From Gloeocapsa sp. PCC 73106 (lineage in GTDB: Bacteria > Cyanobacteriota > Cyanobacteriia > Cyanobacteriales > Gloeocapsaceae), in assembly GCF_000332035.1 (NCBI RefSeq), contig NZ_ALVY01000206.1, positions 1 through 43,262 of the forward strand: DNA of 43,262 nucleotides. The letters are read 5' to 3'. This document shows, piece after piece, positions 35,879 to 43,262 of this stretch. The notes below the pieces were generated by a model. It saw only the letters and a program-made list of their open reading frames with translations, searched no databases and was not told the origin of the DNA. Position numbers and translations under genes: made by a program. Every line of letters starts with the position of its first letter. The stretch's first letter is position 1.

Positions 35879-36044
35879 GGATCTTATAGAGGGACGCATA
35901 AAAGTTGCAAATATTGAAAATGGGCAAATCTTATCTGACGAAGTACAAGCGCTAATCGACTGTATTGCCGAAGCTCCCAGGACGTGGCTCCCCCAAATGC
36001 TGGAAGACTTTATTTACAAGGGTTGCTCATGTAAAAGGGTTTAA

Positions 36045-36243
36045 AAACCAAATACCTTTTTCAAAAAATTAGTAGCTGCTGCTACGGTAATTTATTAATT
36101 TTTAAAATATTTGATTTAATCCTACTAAAGAGTTACCAATTAATCAAACCAAAGTTAGAGATATAAAATTAGACAATCACTTAATATGATAGGTAAGTAC
36201 AAAAAACAACCCGCTGAAAGGTTCTAGTTGAGGAAAATTTACA
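36045..36243. other. AT-rich spacer upstream of the WGxxGxxG gene
   Basis: This 199-bp region is very AT-rich and has no gene I can support. It presumably holds the promoter of the following gene, and CGCTGAAAGGTTC at its 3' end lies near the start codon. The primase remnant ends before it. Confidence 0.35.
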
Positions 36244-36504
36244 ATGAAATCTTTAAATATATCCAAAATCTTACACATCGGTTTAGTTGCAACTGCTATT
36301 TCTATCTTGCCGATCATTTTACCTGTTTCTGCTCAAACTTCGACGACTCCTGATACTAATGATACTACGACTACAACAGATAGAACTTATGATGATAGCT
36401 TTGACTGGGGTTGGTTAGGTTTATTAGGTTTAATTGGTCTAGCTGGACTAAAACGCAAACCCGAACACCATATTGAGCGTCGGGATGTTAAGTCGGGATA
36501 TTAA
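36244..36504 (+). CDS. Small secreted protein with WGxxGxxG C-terminal sorting motif
   Basis: 86 aa. A signal peptide ends at about VSA (residue 30), and a Thr/Asp-rich linker (TSTTPDTNDTTTTTDR) precedes WGWLGLLGLIGLAGL and a basic KRK tail. This is the WGxxGxxG family pattern, similar to CTERM sorting signals: motif, hydrophobic helix, basic end. Envelope processing or anchoring is inferred, and the cargo part is very short. The ATG is preceded by a purine-rich stretch. Confidence 0.8.
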   Translation: MKSLNISKILHIGLVATAISILPIILPVSAQTSTTPDTNDTTTTTDRTYDDSFDWGWLGLLGLIGLAGLKRKPEHHIERRDVKSGY

Positions 36505-36679
36505 TGAGCCTTCAACGAGTCATACTGATTATCGAAAATAGACAATTTTTTGACAACTAAGGCTCAAGGGGTGACAAGGGGGTTTAAGACCTAGCTAGAA
36601 TCAGGCGCATGGCTCTTAAACCTCGTTTATTTATTTGGCTGACCCAGCTCTGACATTCAGAACAAGTAGCGGTACGCTC
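36505..36679. other. Intergenic region, no gene seen
   Basis: The 175-bp gap between the small secreted protein and the chimeric minus-strand ORF contains no recognised promoter, RNA or ORF. A KPRLFIWLTQL-like plus-strand run near 36617 is too short to interpret. Confidence 0.3.
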
Positions 36680-37279
36680 TCATATTTTTACATAATTGGG
36701 ATGCTCCCTGCTCCAACTTCTGGCGAGCGCTCTTTGCCTTCCTATCAAAGGATCGTTGTGGTAGCCTAGTGGTTTGCCGACCTGCTGACCGTGCTCAATC
36801 GTAATTACTAGCAAAGTATAGCCAGGTAATTCTTTAGTAAAATAATCAAAAAACATAGTATTTTTCTCCAAACTATTTTCTATTTTTTTAATTCTAAAAT
36901 TATATATATCATCTGTGGTCATTTCATCTAAATTTTTATTATCATCTAAAATTTTAAATTCTTTACTAATAAGGTTATAAAAATTATTAATAGCACTATC
37001 TTTAGGACTATTAATAAAATAACTTTTAAGTAAATTAATCAAATTTTTAAATAATAATTTAGAAACATAAAATAGATTTTTACTAACAATAAATAAAGAA
37101 TAAAGTAAAAAAAGTAAAGAAGGAAGAACTAAATATTTGACCATATTTGTCAGATTGTAGACTACGATTTTTGCGACAGGCTTTCCTGCTTTACTGATAA
37201 TTACCTCTTCTCCCGCCATTGCCGCTTCGATGAGTTTTGAAAGGGTAGATTTGGCTTCATGTATATTAGTGATCGTCAT
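36680..37279 (-). CDS. Chimera of Phd-type antitoxin N-terminus and membrane protein
   Basis: 199 aa. Residues 1-42 (MTITNIHEAKSTLSKLIEAA, then EEVIISKAGKPVAKIVVY) are a clear Phd/YefM antitoxin N-terminus. It normally continues to a toxin-binding tail. Here it switches after VVYN to a very AT-rich part with a hydrophobic MVKYLVLPSLLFLLYSLFIV helix, a Lys/Asn/Ile-rich middle, and a basic tail (LIGRQRALARSWSREHPNYV). No toxin gene follows. The 5' fusion point at about 37150 coincides with a sharp change in base composition, so it may be an insertion or deletion that fused two genes. Whether it is expressed is unknown. Confidence 0.6.
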   Translation of the reverse strand: MTITNIHEAKSTLSKLIEAAMAGEEVIISKAGKPVAKIVVYNLTNMVKYLVLPSLLFLLYSLFIVSKNLFYVSKLLFKNLINLLKSYFINSPKDSAINNFYNLISKEFKILDDNKNLDEMTTDDIYNFRIKKIENSLEKNTMFFDYFTKELPGYTLLVITIEHGQQVGKPLGYHNDPLIGRQRALARSWSREHPNYVKI

Positions 37280-37343
37280 GGTCAGAGTTTCGAAGAAAAG
37301 TTAGCTAAGTTTAGCTTAGCCAAATCTGCTTTCTAAATCAAGC

Positions 37344-38741
37344 TCAAAGAAGAGCCATATTTTTACCAAATATAGGTTTTACCAACTGTTCGATTACGCT
37401 GATTCTTTGGTTTTGAGTAAAAACTTGTTGGAGTTTTGCTCCTAGTTTCTCTAAATTCCAACTCTGTGAAGTTGTTTCTTGTTCTTGGAAGTATTCAACT
37501 AGAGTTAAACCGGCTACTCTGGTCAAATAGGCGGCGCTTACTCCTTGTACGCTTCCCCCGGCTAGATAGGTAATCGCGTTGGTTTTTAGCATACTTCCTA
37601 TTGTTTGGGTAGAGACTTCTACTAGTCCTAGTTTGAGCATGAGTTCGCCGATGGTGGTAGCTGCTGTTTGGGCTTGAGATAGAGAGAATTGCTGTTGGTA
37701 AATTTTGGCCAAATCTACGAGCATTTGAGCGTTGATAGCTATGGTGATCAAGACGTCAACGGCGGCTACTGGGTTGGCTAAGGCTGTAGCGGCAGCGAGC
37801 CATTGATATTGTTCGATAATGGGTAAAGCTCGTTTCAAACGTATTTGATTAGTCAGATTTTTAATGTCTTGCTGTAGCTGTATGGTTTGTCTCCAGGTAG
37901 TAGCTAGGACTAATTCTGGGGTATGGTTAGTAATAATTTGCGCGAGATGATCGGTTAGGGGTTCGAGAGTGGGTTTAGATGGTTCAGTCCATTCCTGAAT
38001 GGTTCCGTCGGTTTGATGTTGTCTGACTTTTTGGTCTTTGGGAGCGGCGGCGATCGCTATAACGTTGTCTTCTAAAATTAGGGTTTTTACTCTTTGTTTA
38101 AGCTGTTCCCTAATTAAAACGCTCTCTTCGGGTAGATACTGATCTTGTTTGTTAAAAACGATGATAATACTATGGTTTAAATTGTGCCACTGCTGAATCT
38201 TTTGCCATTCTGATTCGGTTAAATCGCCACTGGTGAGAAACAAGATTAAATCAGTTGTGGTTAATTCTGTCTCTATTTCTGTAGAAAAGGCTGAGTTTTC
38301 TCTCCAGGTTACACCAGAGAGATTTTGATTTTTTTCTAATAGTTGTTTCAGACTAGTTTTACCTACTTTTTGACCCCCGGTCAGGGTAATAGTTAGGTTT
38401 TGACGCTGTAATAGTTCTGGTAATTGACTAGTCTGTTGTTGTAAGTGAGCGATATCTGGTTCCGGCTCTTCAAGTGCTAGAGTATTGAGCATCTCTTGGG
38501 TTGTAGCGATCGCTTTGTTGACGCTTTCTGGAGTTAGAGATATTCTCATCTGTGAGGCTTTCTGTTTACTTTTGTTTTTACTTTGTAGTAACCAGAGACC
38601 TCCTCCTACTAAAGCGATCGCAGCGCTCAAACCCCACTGTCCCATTTCCAAGGCGGAGTTCCCCAAACTTTCCCAAAGCCAAAGCGATACCGACAAACCA
38701 ATTCCGGCTACTAAAATTGGTTTACGTAGTTTTACCCCCAT
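37344..38741 (-). CDS. DUF697 / YcjF-like GTPase-related membrane protein
   Basis: 465 aa. Two N-terminal membrane segments precede a GTPase-like domain with P-loop GGQKVGKTSL and NKQD (G4). The C-terminal half carries the DUF697-like helices (AATALANPVAAVDVLITIAI, then LAGGSVQGVSAAYLTRVAG). Similar proteins are conserved in cyanobacteria with unknown function. It is the last gene of a minus-strand unit after pgl and the FHA gene. Confidence 0.8.
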   Translation of the reverse strand: MGVKLRKPILVAGIGLSVSLWLWESLGNSALEMGQWGLSAAIALVGGGLWLLQSKNKSKQKASQMRISLTPESVNKAIATTQEMLNTLALEEPEPDIAHLQQQTSQLPELLQRQNLTITLTGGQKVGKTSLKQLLEKNQNLSGVTWRENSAFSTEIETELTTTDLILFLTSGDLTESEWQKIQQWHNLNHSIIIVFNKQDQYLPEESVLIREQLKQRVKTLILEDNVIAIAAAPKDQKVRQHQTDGTIQEWTEPSKPTLEPLTDHLAQIITNHTPELVLATTWRQTIQLQQDIKNLTNQIRLKRALPIIEQYQWLAAATALANPVAAVDVLITIAINAQMLVDLAKIYQQQFSLSQAQTAATTIGELMLKLGLVEVSTQTIGSMLKTNAITYLAGGSVQGVSAAYLTRVAGLTLVEYFQEQETTSQSWNLEKLGAKLQQVFTQNQRISVIEQLVKPIFGKNMALL

Positions 38742-38787
38742 TTTCTCTTCCTTAAGGCTAGTTCTTTCTCAATTTTAGCAAATCTAA

Positions 38788-39375
38788 CTAAGGGAGAGAA
38801 AAGATAAAACTTACTTTATCTTCTTTACCCAAACAGAAGCGATCACCCGTTTGGAGACGATGGCGATCGCCCTGGAGTAAACGTTGACCATTGACGTAGG
38901 TTCCGTTAGCACTCCCCATATCTTCCAGATAGTAATAGCCGTCATCTTCTTGGCGAATATCCGCATGAATTCTCGAGACGATATCCGAATCTGGTAAGGG
39001 GGAGACGTCCAAATCAGGAGGAATCTGATCATTGGGTCTCCCTATGTGTAATACCCTGAGGTCTGCTAGTATTTTTATTTCTTGATTGGTTTGGACGTGG
39101 AGTAAAACTGGACCTGTTGCTATTGTTACTTCCTGAGGTATGACGGGTGGGAGTGTAGTTGATTCAGGTTTTGGGATAGAATTTGACTCGCTCGGCATAG
39201 TATTAGAGGTTTTGATTTGCAGGTTATAACCACAATTACCGCAAAAGGCGGCGTCATCTTGGACTGGGTGACTACATTGAGGGCATTCAATCGTCATAGG
39301 CAAGGTAGTAAAACAATATTCGCAGTTACTAGCACCTTCTGGATTAGTATGATTACAGTTGGGACAAATAATCAT
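38788..39375 (-). CDS. FHA-domain protein with double zinc ribbon
   Basis: 195 aa. Residues 1-50 have two zinc ribbons (CPNCNHTNPEGASNCEYC and CPQCSHPVQDDAAFCGNCG). A Pro/Ser linker leads to the FHA domain with HIGRPNDQIPPDLDVS, SRIHADI and GSANGTYVNGQRL, a phosphothreonine-binding site. It probably reads phosphorylation by Ser/Thr kinases. It lies 5 bp after pgl and 46 bp before the DUF697 gene, giving a likely operon. Confidence 0.9.
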   Translation of the reverse strand: MIICPNCNHTNPEGASNCEYCFTTLPMTIECPQCSHPVQDDAAFCGNCGYNLQIKTSNTMPSESNSIPKPESTTLPPVIPQEVTIATGPVLLHVQTNQEIKILADLRVLHIGRPNDQIPPDLDVSPLPDSDIVSRIHADIRQEDDGYYYLEDMGSANGTYVNGQRLLQGDRHRLQTGDRFCLGKEDKVSFIFSLP

Positions 39376-39380
39376 CAGGT

Positions 39381-40109
39381 TTAAGTCTCCGAATTGATAT
39401 TAGCTCCCGCTTCTTGATCTAACAACCACCATAACTCTCCTTGGGGTTGAATCAGACGTGTTGGATAGAGCATACCATCTGCTTCAGGAGCGAAAACCTG
39501 TTTCAAGGCTTGTTGTTTATTAGCCCCTGTCACCAGAAAGATGACGCAAGCTGCGGCATTAATTAGGGGAACGGTAAAAGTTAGTCGTGGTTCTCCATCT
39601 TTAGAGCCCACTGTAATTAGGCGATCGTTCACCGTCAACGCTTCGGTTTGAGGAAATAAAGAAGCCGTGTGTGCATCATCTCCCATTCCTAATAGAATCA
39701 GATCGAAAACGGGTAGATCTCCTGGGGATAGTTGGAAATGATCGAGTAAATCCCTTTGATAATTGTAGGCATCTTTTGCTGGATCACCTGAACTAGTTGG
39801 CATCGGGTGAATATTGTCTGGGGGGAAGTTTACTGGTGTTAACCATACCTCTCGAGCCATTTTCTGGTTGCTCAGGGGATCTGTCTCCCTGACGTAGCGT
39901 TCGTCTCCCCAGAAGACGTGTATTTTTTCCCAGGGGAGTTTTGCTTGGGCGAGGGCTTGATACAGGGGCTTAGGTGTGTTTCCTCCTGCTAAAGCAATGG
40001 TGCATCGCTCTTTTGTAGCTACTGCTTCATTGATTTTAGCCGTTACTAAGGTCAAGGCTTTGTCTATTAACGCTTTATTGTCTACTAATACTTCTAAGTA
40101 TTTTTGCAT
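39381..40109 (-). CDS. pgl: 6-phosphogluconolactonase
   Basis: 242 aa from ATG 40109 (MQKYLEVLVDN); an upstream TTG frame is rejected. The enzyme hydrolyses 6-phosphogluconolactone in the oxidative pentose phosphate pathway. Family marks are LAGGNTPKPLYQAL, FWGDERYVRETDPLSN and LLGMGDDAHTASLFP. The length is typical of the Pgl/DevB family. Confidence 0.95.
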   Translation of the reverse strand: MQKYLEVLVDNKALIDKALTLVTAKINEAVATKERCTIALAGGNTPKPLYQALAQAKLPWEKIHVFWGDERYVRETDPLSNQKMAREVWLTPVNFPPDNIHPMPTSSGDPAKDAYNYQRDLLDHFQLSPGDLPVFDLILLGMGDDAHTASLFPQTEALTVNDRLITVGSKDGEPRLTFTVPLINAAACVIFLVTGANKQQALKQVFAPEADGMLYPTRLIQPQGELWWLLDQEAGANINSET

Positions 40110-40172
40110 AACTTGAATTAACTCTACTAGGGATAAGCATAACCCAATGTTATAGCTTGAAGATGATCTACA

Positions 40173-41006
40173 ATGGAGCAATTACAAGAATTGGTAATGA
40201 TAATGAATAGTCTAGCAAATACCCGATATACGTCTTTATGCCTTAAGGTAGTAGGAATAATTCTCATCGTATCTTCTTTACTTGATTTTATTACTCTATC
40301 TATTCCCCTCAAATTATCCCAAACCTCTTGGCAACTTCAGTTTGTTAATAATGTAGTTGATAGGGGTATTGTTCCACTGATTGGGATTGTTTTATTTTTA
40401 ATAGGATGGTGGATTACTAACACTCAACTGGAGGAAGTCCCAAGAAAAAATCATATTGACAGAAGATTTCCCTTCTTGGTTTTTGCTGTTGTTTTAGGTA
40501 TGTGCTATTTAGCTGTTATTCCTATACACTTAAGTAATATTAACGATATCAGAAGAACTGCTCTGGTAAAAATTAATCGACAAGCTGAGGAATCAGAAGC
40601 CCGAATTCAGAGCGAGTATAGTCAGATCCAAAAATTTCTCTCCGCTCCTCAGAGTTCCACAAAAGTCACAGAAGCTTTGCGCCAGACTGATCAAATTTTA
40701 AATAGTAGTCAAGAGTTATCTGAGGAACAAAGATTACAACTCGAACAAAATAGACGAAGATTAGAGGATTATAAGAAGTATGTAACTCAACCTGGTCTCC
40801 TTGAAGAGGATTTAGCTGGAATGCAAAGCCGATTAGATGCAGCTAAGTTAGAAAAAATAACCGAAGCTAATTTGGAATCGATCAAACAGGGCGTGCGCAT
40901 CGGACTCAACAGTTTACTTTTATCTATAGCTTATAGCGTTTTGGGTTGGTTCGGTTTGAAAAATGTGATTAAAGCCAAAACTAAAAGTCGTGCTTCAGTG
41001 CAATAG
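40173..41006 (+). CDS. HpsJ-like membrane protein
   Basis: 277 aa. Four hydrophobic segments (about residues 23-43, 65-85, 100-120 and 245-265) surround a long charged coiled-coil-like region (EESEARIQSEYSQIQKFL and EEQRLQLEQNRRRLEDYKK). The VDRGIVPLIGIVLFLIGWWI segment fits the cyanobacterial HpsJ family, members of which are linked to hormogonium polysaccharide or cyanoexosortase systems. The start is uncertain: ATGs exist at 40173, 40194 and 40203. The first 50 bp lie opposite the pgl upstream region. Confidence 0.75.
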   Translation: MEQLQELVMIMNSLANTRYTSLCLKVVGIILIVSSLLDFITLSIPLKLSQTSWQLQFVNNVVDRGIVPLIGIVLFLIGWWITNTQLEEVPRKNHIDRRFPFLVFAVVLGMCYLAVIPIHLSNINDIRRTALVKINRQAEESEARIQSEYSQIQKFLSAPQSSTKVTEALRQTDQILNSSQELSEEQRLQLEQNRRRLEDYKKYVTQPGLLEEDLAGMQSRLDAAKLEKITEANLESIKQGVRIGLNSLLLSIAYSVLGWFGLKNVIKAKTKSRASVQ

Positions 41007-41046
41007 CCTGAGCTTAGCGTTATGTCAATAGCACAAAAGGGTTGGC

Positions 41047-41070
41047 TCCCCCCTAACTTAAAAAGGGGGA
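41047..41070. terminator. Palindrome between hpsJ-like gene and metK
   Basis: TCCCCC (41047-41052) pairs with GGGGGA (41065-41070) across a 12-nt loop. It sits between two convergent genes and could act as a bidirectional terminator, though no clear T-tract is present. Similar C-rich/G-rich inverted repeats are common in cyanobacterial spacers. Confidence 0.4.
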
Positions 41071-41076
41071 ATATAG

Positions 41077-42339
41077 TTATACCGTCACAGGAGAAACAGA
41101 GGTAAAAACTGCTTCTCTTAGTGCCGCGGCTTTGTCTGTTTTTTCCCAGGGGAGATCTAAATCGTTACGCCCAAAATGTCCGTAGGCTGCAACGTCTTGA
41201 TAAAAACGTCCGTTACGCTGTTTGGGTAAATCGCGCAGGTTAAAAGTCTGAATGATTCCCGCGGGACGCAGGTCAAAGTTTTGTTGTACAACCTCTAGTA
41301 GTTTTTCTGAATCTATTTTACTTGTACCAAAAGTTTCTATCATAATACTTACGGGACGAGCTACACCAATCGCATAACTTACTTGTACTTCGCATTTTTC
41401 AGCCAAGCCCGCGGCTACAATATTTTTAGCGACATAACGACAAGCATAAGAAGCACTGCGGTCTACTTTGGTGGGGTCTTTTCCAGAGAAAGCGCCTCCA
41501 CCGTGACGAGAGTAGCCCCCATAGGTATCTACAATAATTTTGCGACCAGTCAGTCCTGAATCGCCCTGAGGTCCACCAATCACGAATTTACCGGTTGGAT
41601 TCACTAAAAAACGAGTTTGATCGTCTGGTTTGAGTTCGATATCGGCAAATACTGGCCCCACCACCACTTCCCATAAATCGGCTTTGATTTTGGCTTGTAC
41701 CGCTTCGCCTGCGGTGATTTCTCCGATGGTTTCCGTGTGTTGAGTGGAAATGAGAATGGTATCTATCCCCACGGGTTTACCGTCTTCATAGATGATGGTT
41801 ACTTGGGTTTTGCCGTCGGGACGTAAATAGGGTAACTCTCCGGTTTTGCGGGCGATCGCTAGTTGACGCGAGATCCGATGAGCCAAACTGATGGGTAAGG
41901 GCATTAGTTCTGGGGTTTCATTACAAGCATAACCGAACATTAAACCCTGATCGCCTGCTCCAATTTTATCTAGTTCGTCTTCACTGAGTTTGTCTCTCTG
42001 TTCTTTAGCTTGAGTGACTCCTTGAGAAATGTCGGGAGACTGTTCGTCTATAGCTAAAAGAATTGAACAACTATTGGCACAAAAGCCGTTTTTAGCGTCT
42101 GTATAACCGATTTCAGCAATTTTTTTTCTAGCTAGTTCAGCGAAGTTGACGTGAGCTTTAGAGGTAATTTCTCCTGTGATTAGCACCAATCCAGTATTAA
42201 CCACAACTTCTGCTGCTATACGGCTATGATTATCTTCCGATAGCAAAGCATCAACGATAGTATCGGAAATTTGGTCACAAATCTTGTCAGGGTGCCCTTC
42301 TGTGACCGATTCTGAACTGAATAAGTAACGATTAGACAA
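41077..42339 (-). CDS. metK: S-adenosylmethionine synthase
   Basis: 420 aa. The enzyme makes S-adenosylmethionine from methionine and ATP. Motifs are [24 protein letters not shown] and [17 protein letters not shown]. The start is TTG 42339 (TTG TCT AAT CGT), because the conserved opening [16 protein letters not shown] has no other start, and AAGGA lies 10 bp upstream. It is probably in one unit with the HAD gene, 73 bp upstream. Confidence 0.96.
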   Translation of the reverse strand: MSNRYLFSSESVTEGHPDKICDQISDTIVDALLSEDNHSRIAAEVVVNTGLVLITGEITSKAHVNFAELARKKIAEIGYTDAKNGFCANSCSILLAIDEQSPDISQGVTQAKEQRDKLSEDELDKIGAGDQGLMFGYACNETPELMPLPISLAHRISRQLAIARKTGELPYLRPDGKTQVTIIYEDGKPVGIDTILISTQHTETIGEITAGEAVQAKIKADLWEVVVGPVFADIELKPDDQTRFLVNPTGKFVIGGPQGDSGLTGRKIIVDTYGGYSRHGGGAFSGKDPTKVDRSASYACRYVAKNIVAAGLAEKCEVQVSYAIGVARPVSIMIETFGTSKIDSEKLLEVVQQNFDLRPAGIIQTFNLRDLPKQRNGRFYQDVAAYGHFGRNDLDLPWEKTDKAAALREAVFTSVSPVTV

Positions 42340-42412
42340 TTTGTTTTGATCCTTCTCTAATAAAAGTAAACTTGAAACTATATTATCTCGATCAGACTCA
42401 AATTGATAATCA

Positions 42413-43156
42413 TTAGGTTAGTATTTCTAGATCTCTCAAACTGTTAATTACTATATCTGCTTGACTCAGATTCTTTATGTTCTGCTGCTGGTGTCTGTAA
42501 ATAGCGATCGCACCACCTGCTCCTGCTTTTTTAGCCATCTCTAGATCGCCTTGAGCATCTCCTACCATCAAGGTAGCGGAAGGTGGTAAATTTAGAGATT
42601 GGCAAGCTTTCAAGTATAATTCGGGATCTGGTTTAGTCAATTCCGAGTCTACTCCCATACTTAACTCAATATAATTTGATAATTGATATTTAGTTACAAA
42701 TTCTTGAACGCCTAGGGTTGAATCGGCTGAAAGAATACCGAGTTTTAAGCCTGCTTGGGATAGTTTAGCTAAAACCTCTTTGGTATCGTCATAGGGGGGT
42801 GAAATTGCCTCTAGTGCGGGAAGATATTTATCTGCTTCTAAAAAAGCTTGAACAGCGATCGCTTTGGCTTCAAACCAACTTTTTCCTGTTTCAGCGATGT
42901 AAGCTGCTGCTGCAATTTCATTTTCCAGACGACTCCCTACCGCCATTAATCCTGCGGGATTTAGTTCTTGATTTTGTAGTCCAAATGCCATCAACAGGGG
43001 ATCTCCTGTGCCTGGAATTTGGCAGTCAATCAAGCGGGCTCTTTTTTGGGCTAATTCTCGGAGAAACTGTCGAGAATCTGCCAGAGTACCATCTTTGTCG
43101 AAAATGATCCCTTTTATGTTGACAAATTTAACGCCTTTGCCTACTACTGTTAACAA
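42413..43156 (-). CDS. HAD-superfamily phosphatase
   Basis: 247 aa. HAD motif I is [11 protein letters not shown] and the C-terminal motif III/IV region is [17 protein letters not shown]; the layout resembles phosphoglycolate-phosphatase-type HADs. The start is TTG 43156 with AAGGAG 7 bp upstream, a spacing that settles the choice. The substrate is unknown. It sits between a gene that may encode ribosomal protein S1 and metK. Confidence 0.85.
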   Translation of the reverse strand: MLTVVGKGVKFVNIKGIIFDKDGTLADSRQFLRELAQKRARLIDCQIPGTGDPLLMAFGLQNQELNPAGLMAVGSRLENEIAAAAYIAETGKSWFEAKAIAVQAFLEADKYLPALEAISPPYDDTKEVLAKLSQAGLKLGILSADSTLGVQEFVTKYQLSNYIELSMGVDSELTKPDPELYLKACQSLNLPPSATLMVGDAQGDLEMAKKAGAGGAIAIYRHQQQNIKNLSQADIVINSLRDLEILT

Positions 43157-43177
43157 AATCTTACTCCTTATGGCAAA

Positions 43178-43193
43178 GAGGGGCTAACCCCTC
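43178..43193 (-). terminator. Hairpin between the upstream gene and the HAD gene
   Basis: GAGGGG and CCCCTC form a perfect 6-bp stem with a 4-nt loop. Read on the minus strand, it is followed by TTTGCC, a poor T-tract, so it may be a partial terminator or an mRNA stability element at the end of the upstream gene. Confidence 0.45.
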
Positions 43194-43207
43194 CACCTTT
43201 TCCGTCT

Positions 43208-43262
43208 TTACTCTTCTGCGTTGGCTGCTACTAATTCTATTTCCGCTTCTATTTCCGCTTCT
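43208..43262 (-). CDS. 3' end of an unknown gene, possibly ribosomal protein S1
   Basis: Only 17 codons are visible: the frame enters from beyond the window edge and ends IELVAANAEE and TAA at 43208-43210. The acidic alternating EAEIEAEIE tail fits C-termini of cyanobacterial ribosomal protein S1, which often precedes a HAD gene and metK. The identification is a guess from context. Confidence 0.4.
   Translation of the reverse strand, partial: EAEIEAEIELVAANAEE

Noticed and set aside
35700-36044. A 114-codon plus-strand ORF after miaE
   Set aside because: It starts inside miaE, has an atypical composition, and overlaps in another frame the recognisable PriCT_2 fragment.
1-43262. tRNA or rRNA genes
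   Set aside because: No T-arm GTTCGA-type segment in a cloverleaf context and no rRNA-like sequence was noticed on either strand by eye; a covariance-model scan would settle it.

Overview
The window is chromosomal DNA from a cyanobacterium. It carries isiA and isiB (iron-stress chlorophyll antenna and flavodoxin), a high-light-inducible Hli protein with an HLR1-like box, a cyanobacterial-type Mrp antiporter cluster and an HpsJ-like protein. It is also rich in the HIP1 octamer gcgatcgc and has moderate GC. I cannot name the species from sequence alone; a unicellular or colonial lineage is a guess.

Layout. 1-431: start of a large FG-GAP/integrin-like repeat protein, cut by the window edge. 496-4214: mnmA followed by a GT39-type membrane glycosyltransferase whose reading frame is split by a 1117-bp group II intron (1937-3053). 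The exons rejoin exactly in frame, and the intron protein has lost its reverse-transcriptase core. 4317-16631: mostly housekeeping genes (pepA, a conserved hypothetical, a Ski2-like helicase, a secreted GHL10 glycoside-hydrolase-like protein, der, a ridA-cytosine deaminase pair, an M20 amidohydrolase, tpiA). 16775-17096: hli gene with HLR1-like promoter box and terminator. 17101-17901: decayed FAD/NAD(P)-binding gene containing heptamer repeats.

17959-21808: seven overlapping genes mrpC-D-E-F-G, a small MrpA-like DUF4040 subunit, and mrpB, followed by a decayed in-frame copy of the mrpB tail (21809-21967). 21875-24412 on the minus strand: iron-starvation operon isiA, a 42-aa zinc-ribbon protein, isiB and an alpha/beta-hydrolase-fold protein. 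The isiA leader contains an intrinsic-terminator-like hairpin. 24685-28446: methyltransferase-like DUF938, gshB-grxC, GNAT, ruvX. 28664-29577: a DUF433/DUF5615 toxin-antitoxin-like pair. 29668-35722: ABC ATPase, mutL, sulfotransferase, small membrane protein, M48 protease, metallophosphatase, miaE.

35723-37279 is the most accessory stretch: a PriCT_2 primase fragment, a WGxxGxxG sorting-signal protein, and an AT-rich chimera of a Phd antitoxin N-terminus with a membrane protein. 37344-43262: DUF697 GTPase-like protein, FHA/zinc-ribbon protein, pgl, HpsJ-like protein, metK, HAD phosphatase, and the last codons of a gene that may be ribosomal protein S1.

Functionally the window mixes conserved core genes with light- and iron-stress photosynthetic genes and ion homeostasis genes. 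Decayed mobile-element and toxin-antitoxin pieces lie between these blocks. No tRNA, rRNA or CRISPR array was seen. The most unusual items are the mini-maturase intron with clean in-frame exons, the zinc-ribbon microprotein inside isiAB, the hairpin in the isiA leader, and the Phd-membrane fusion.
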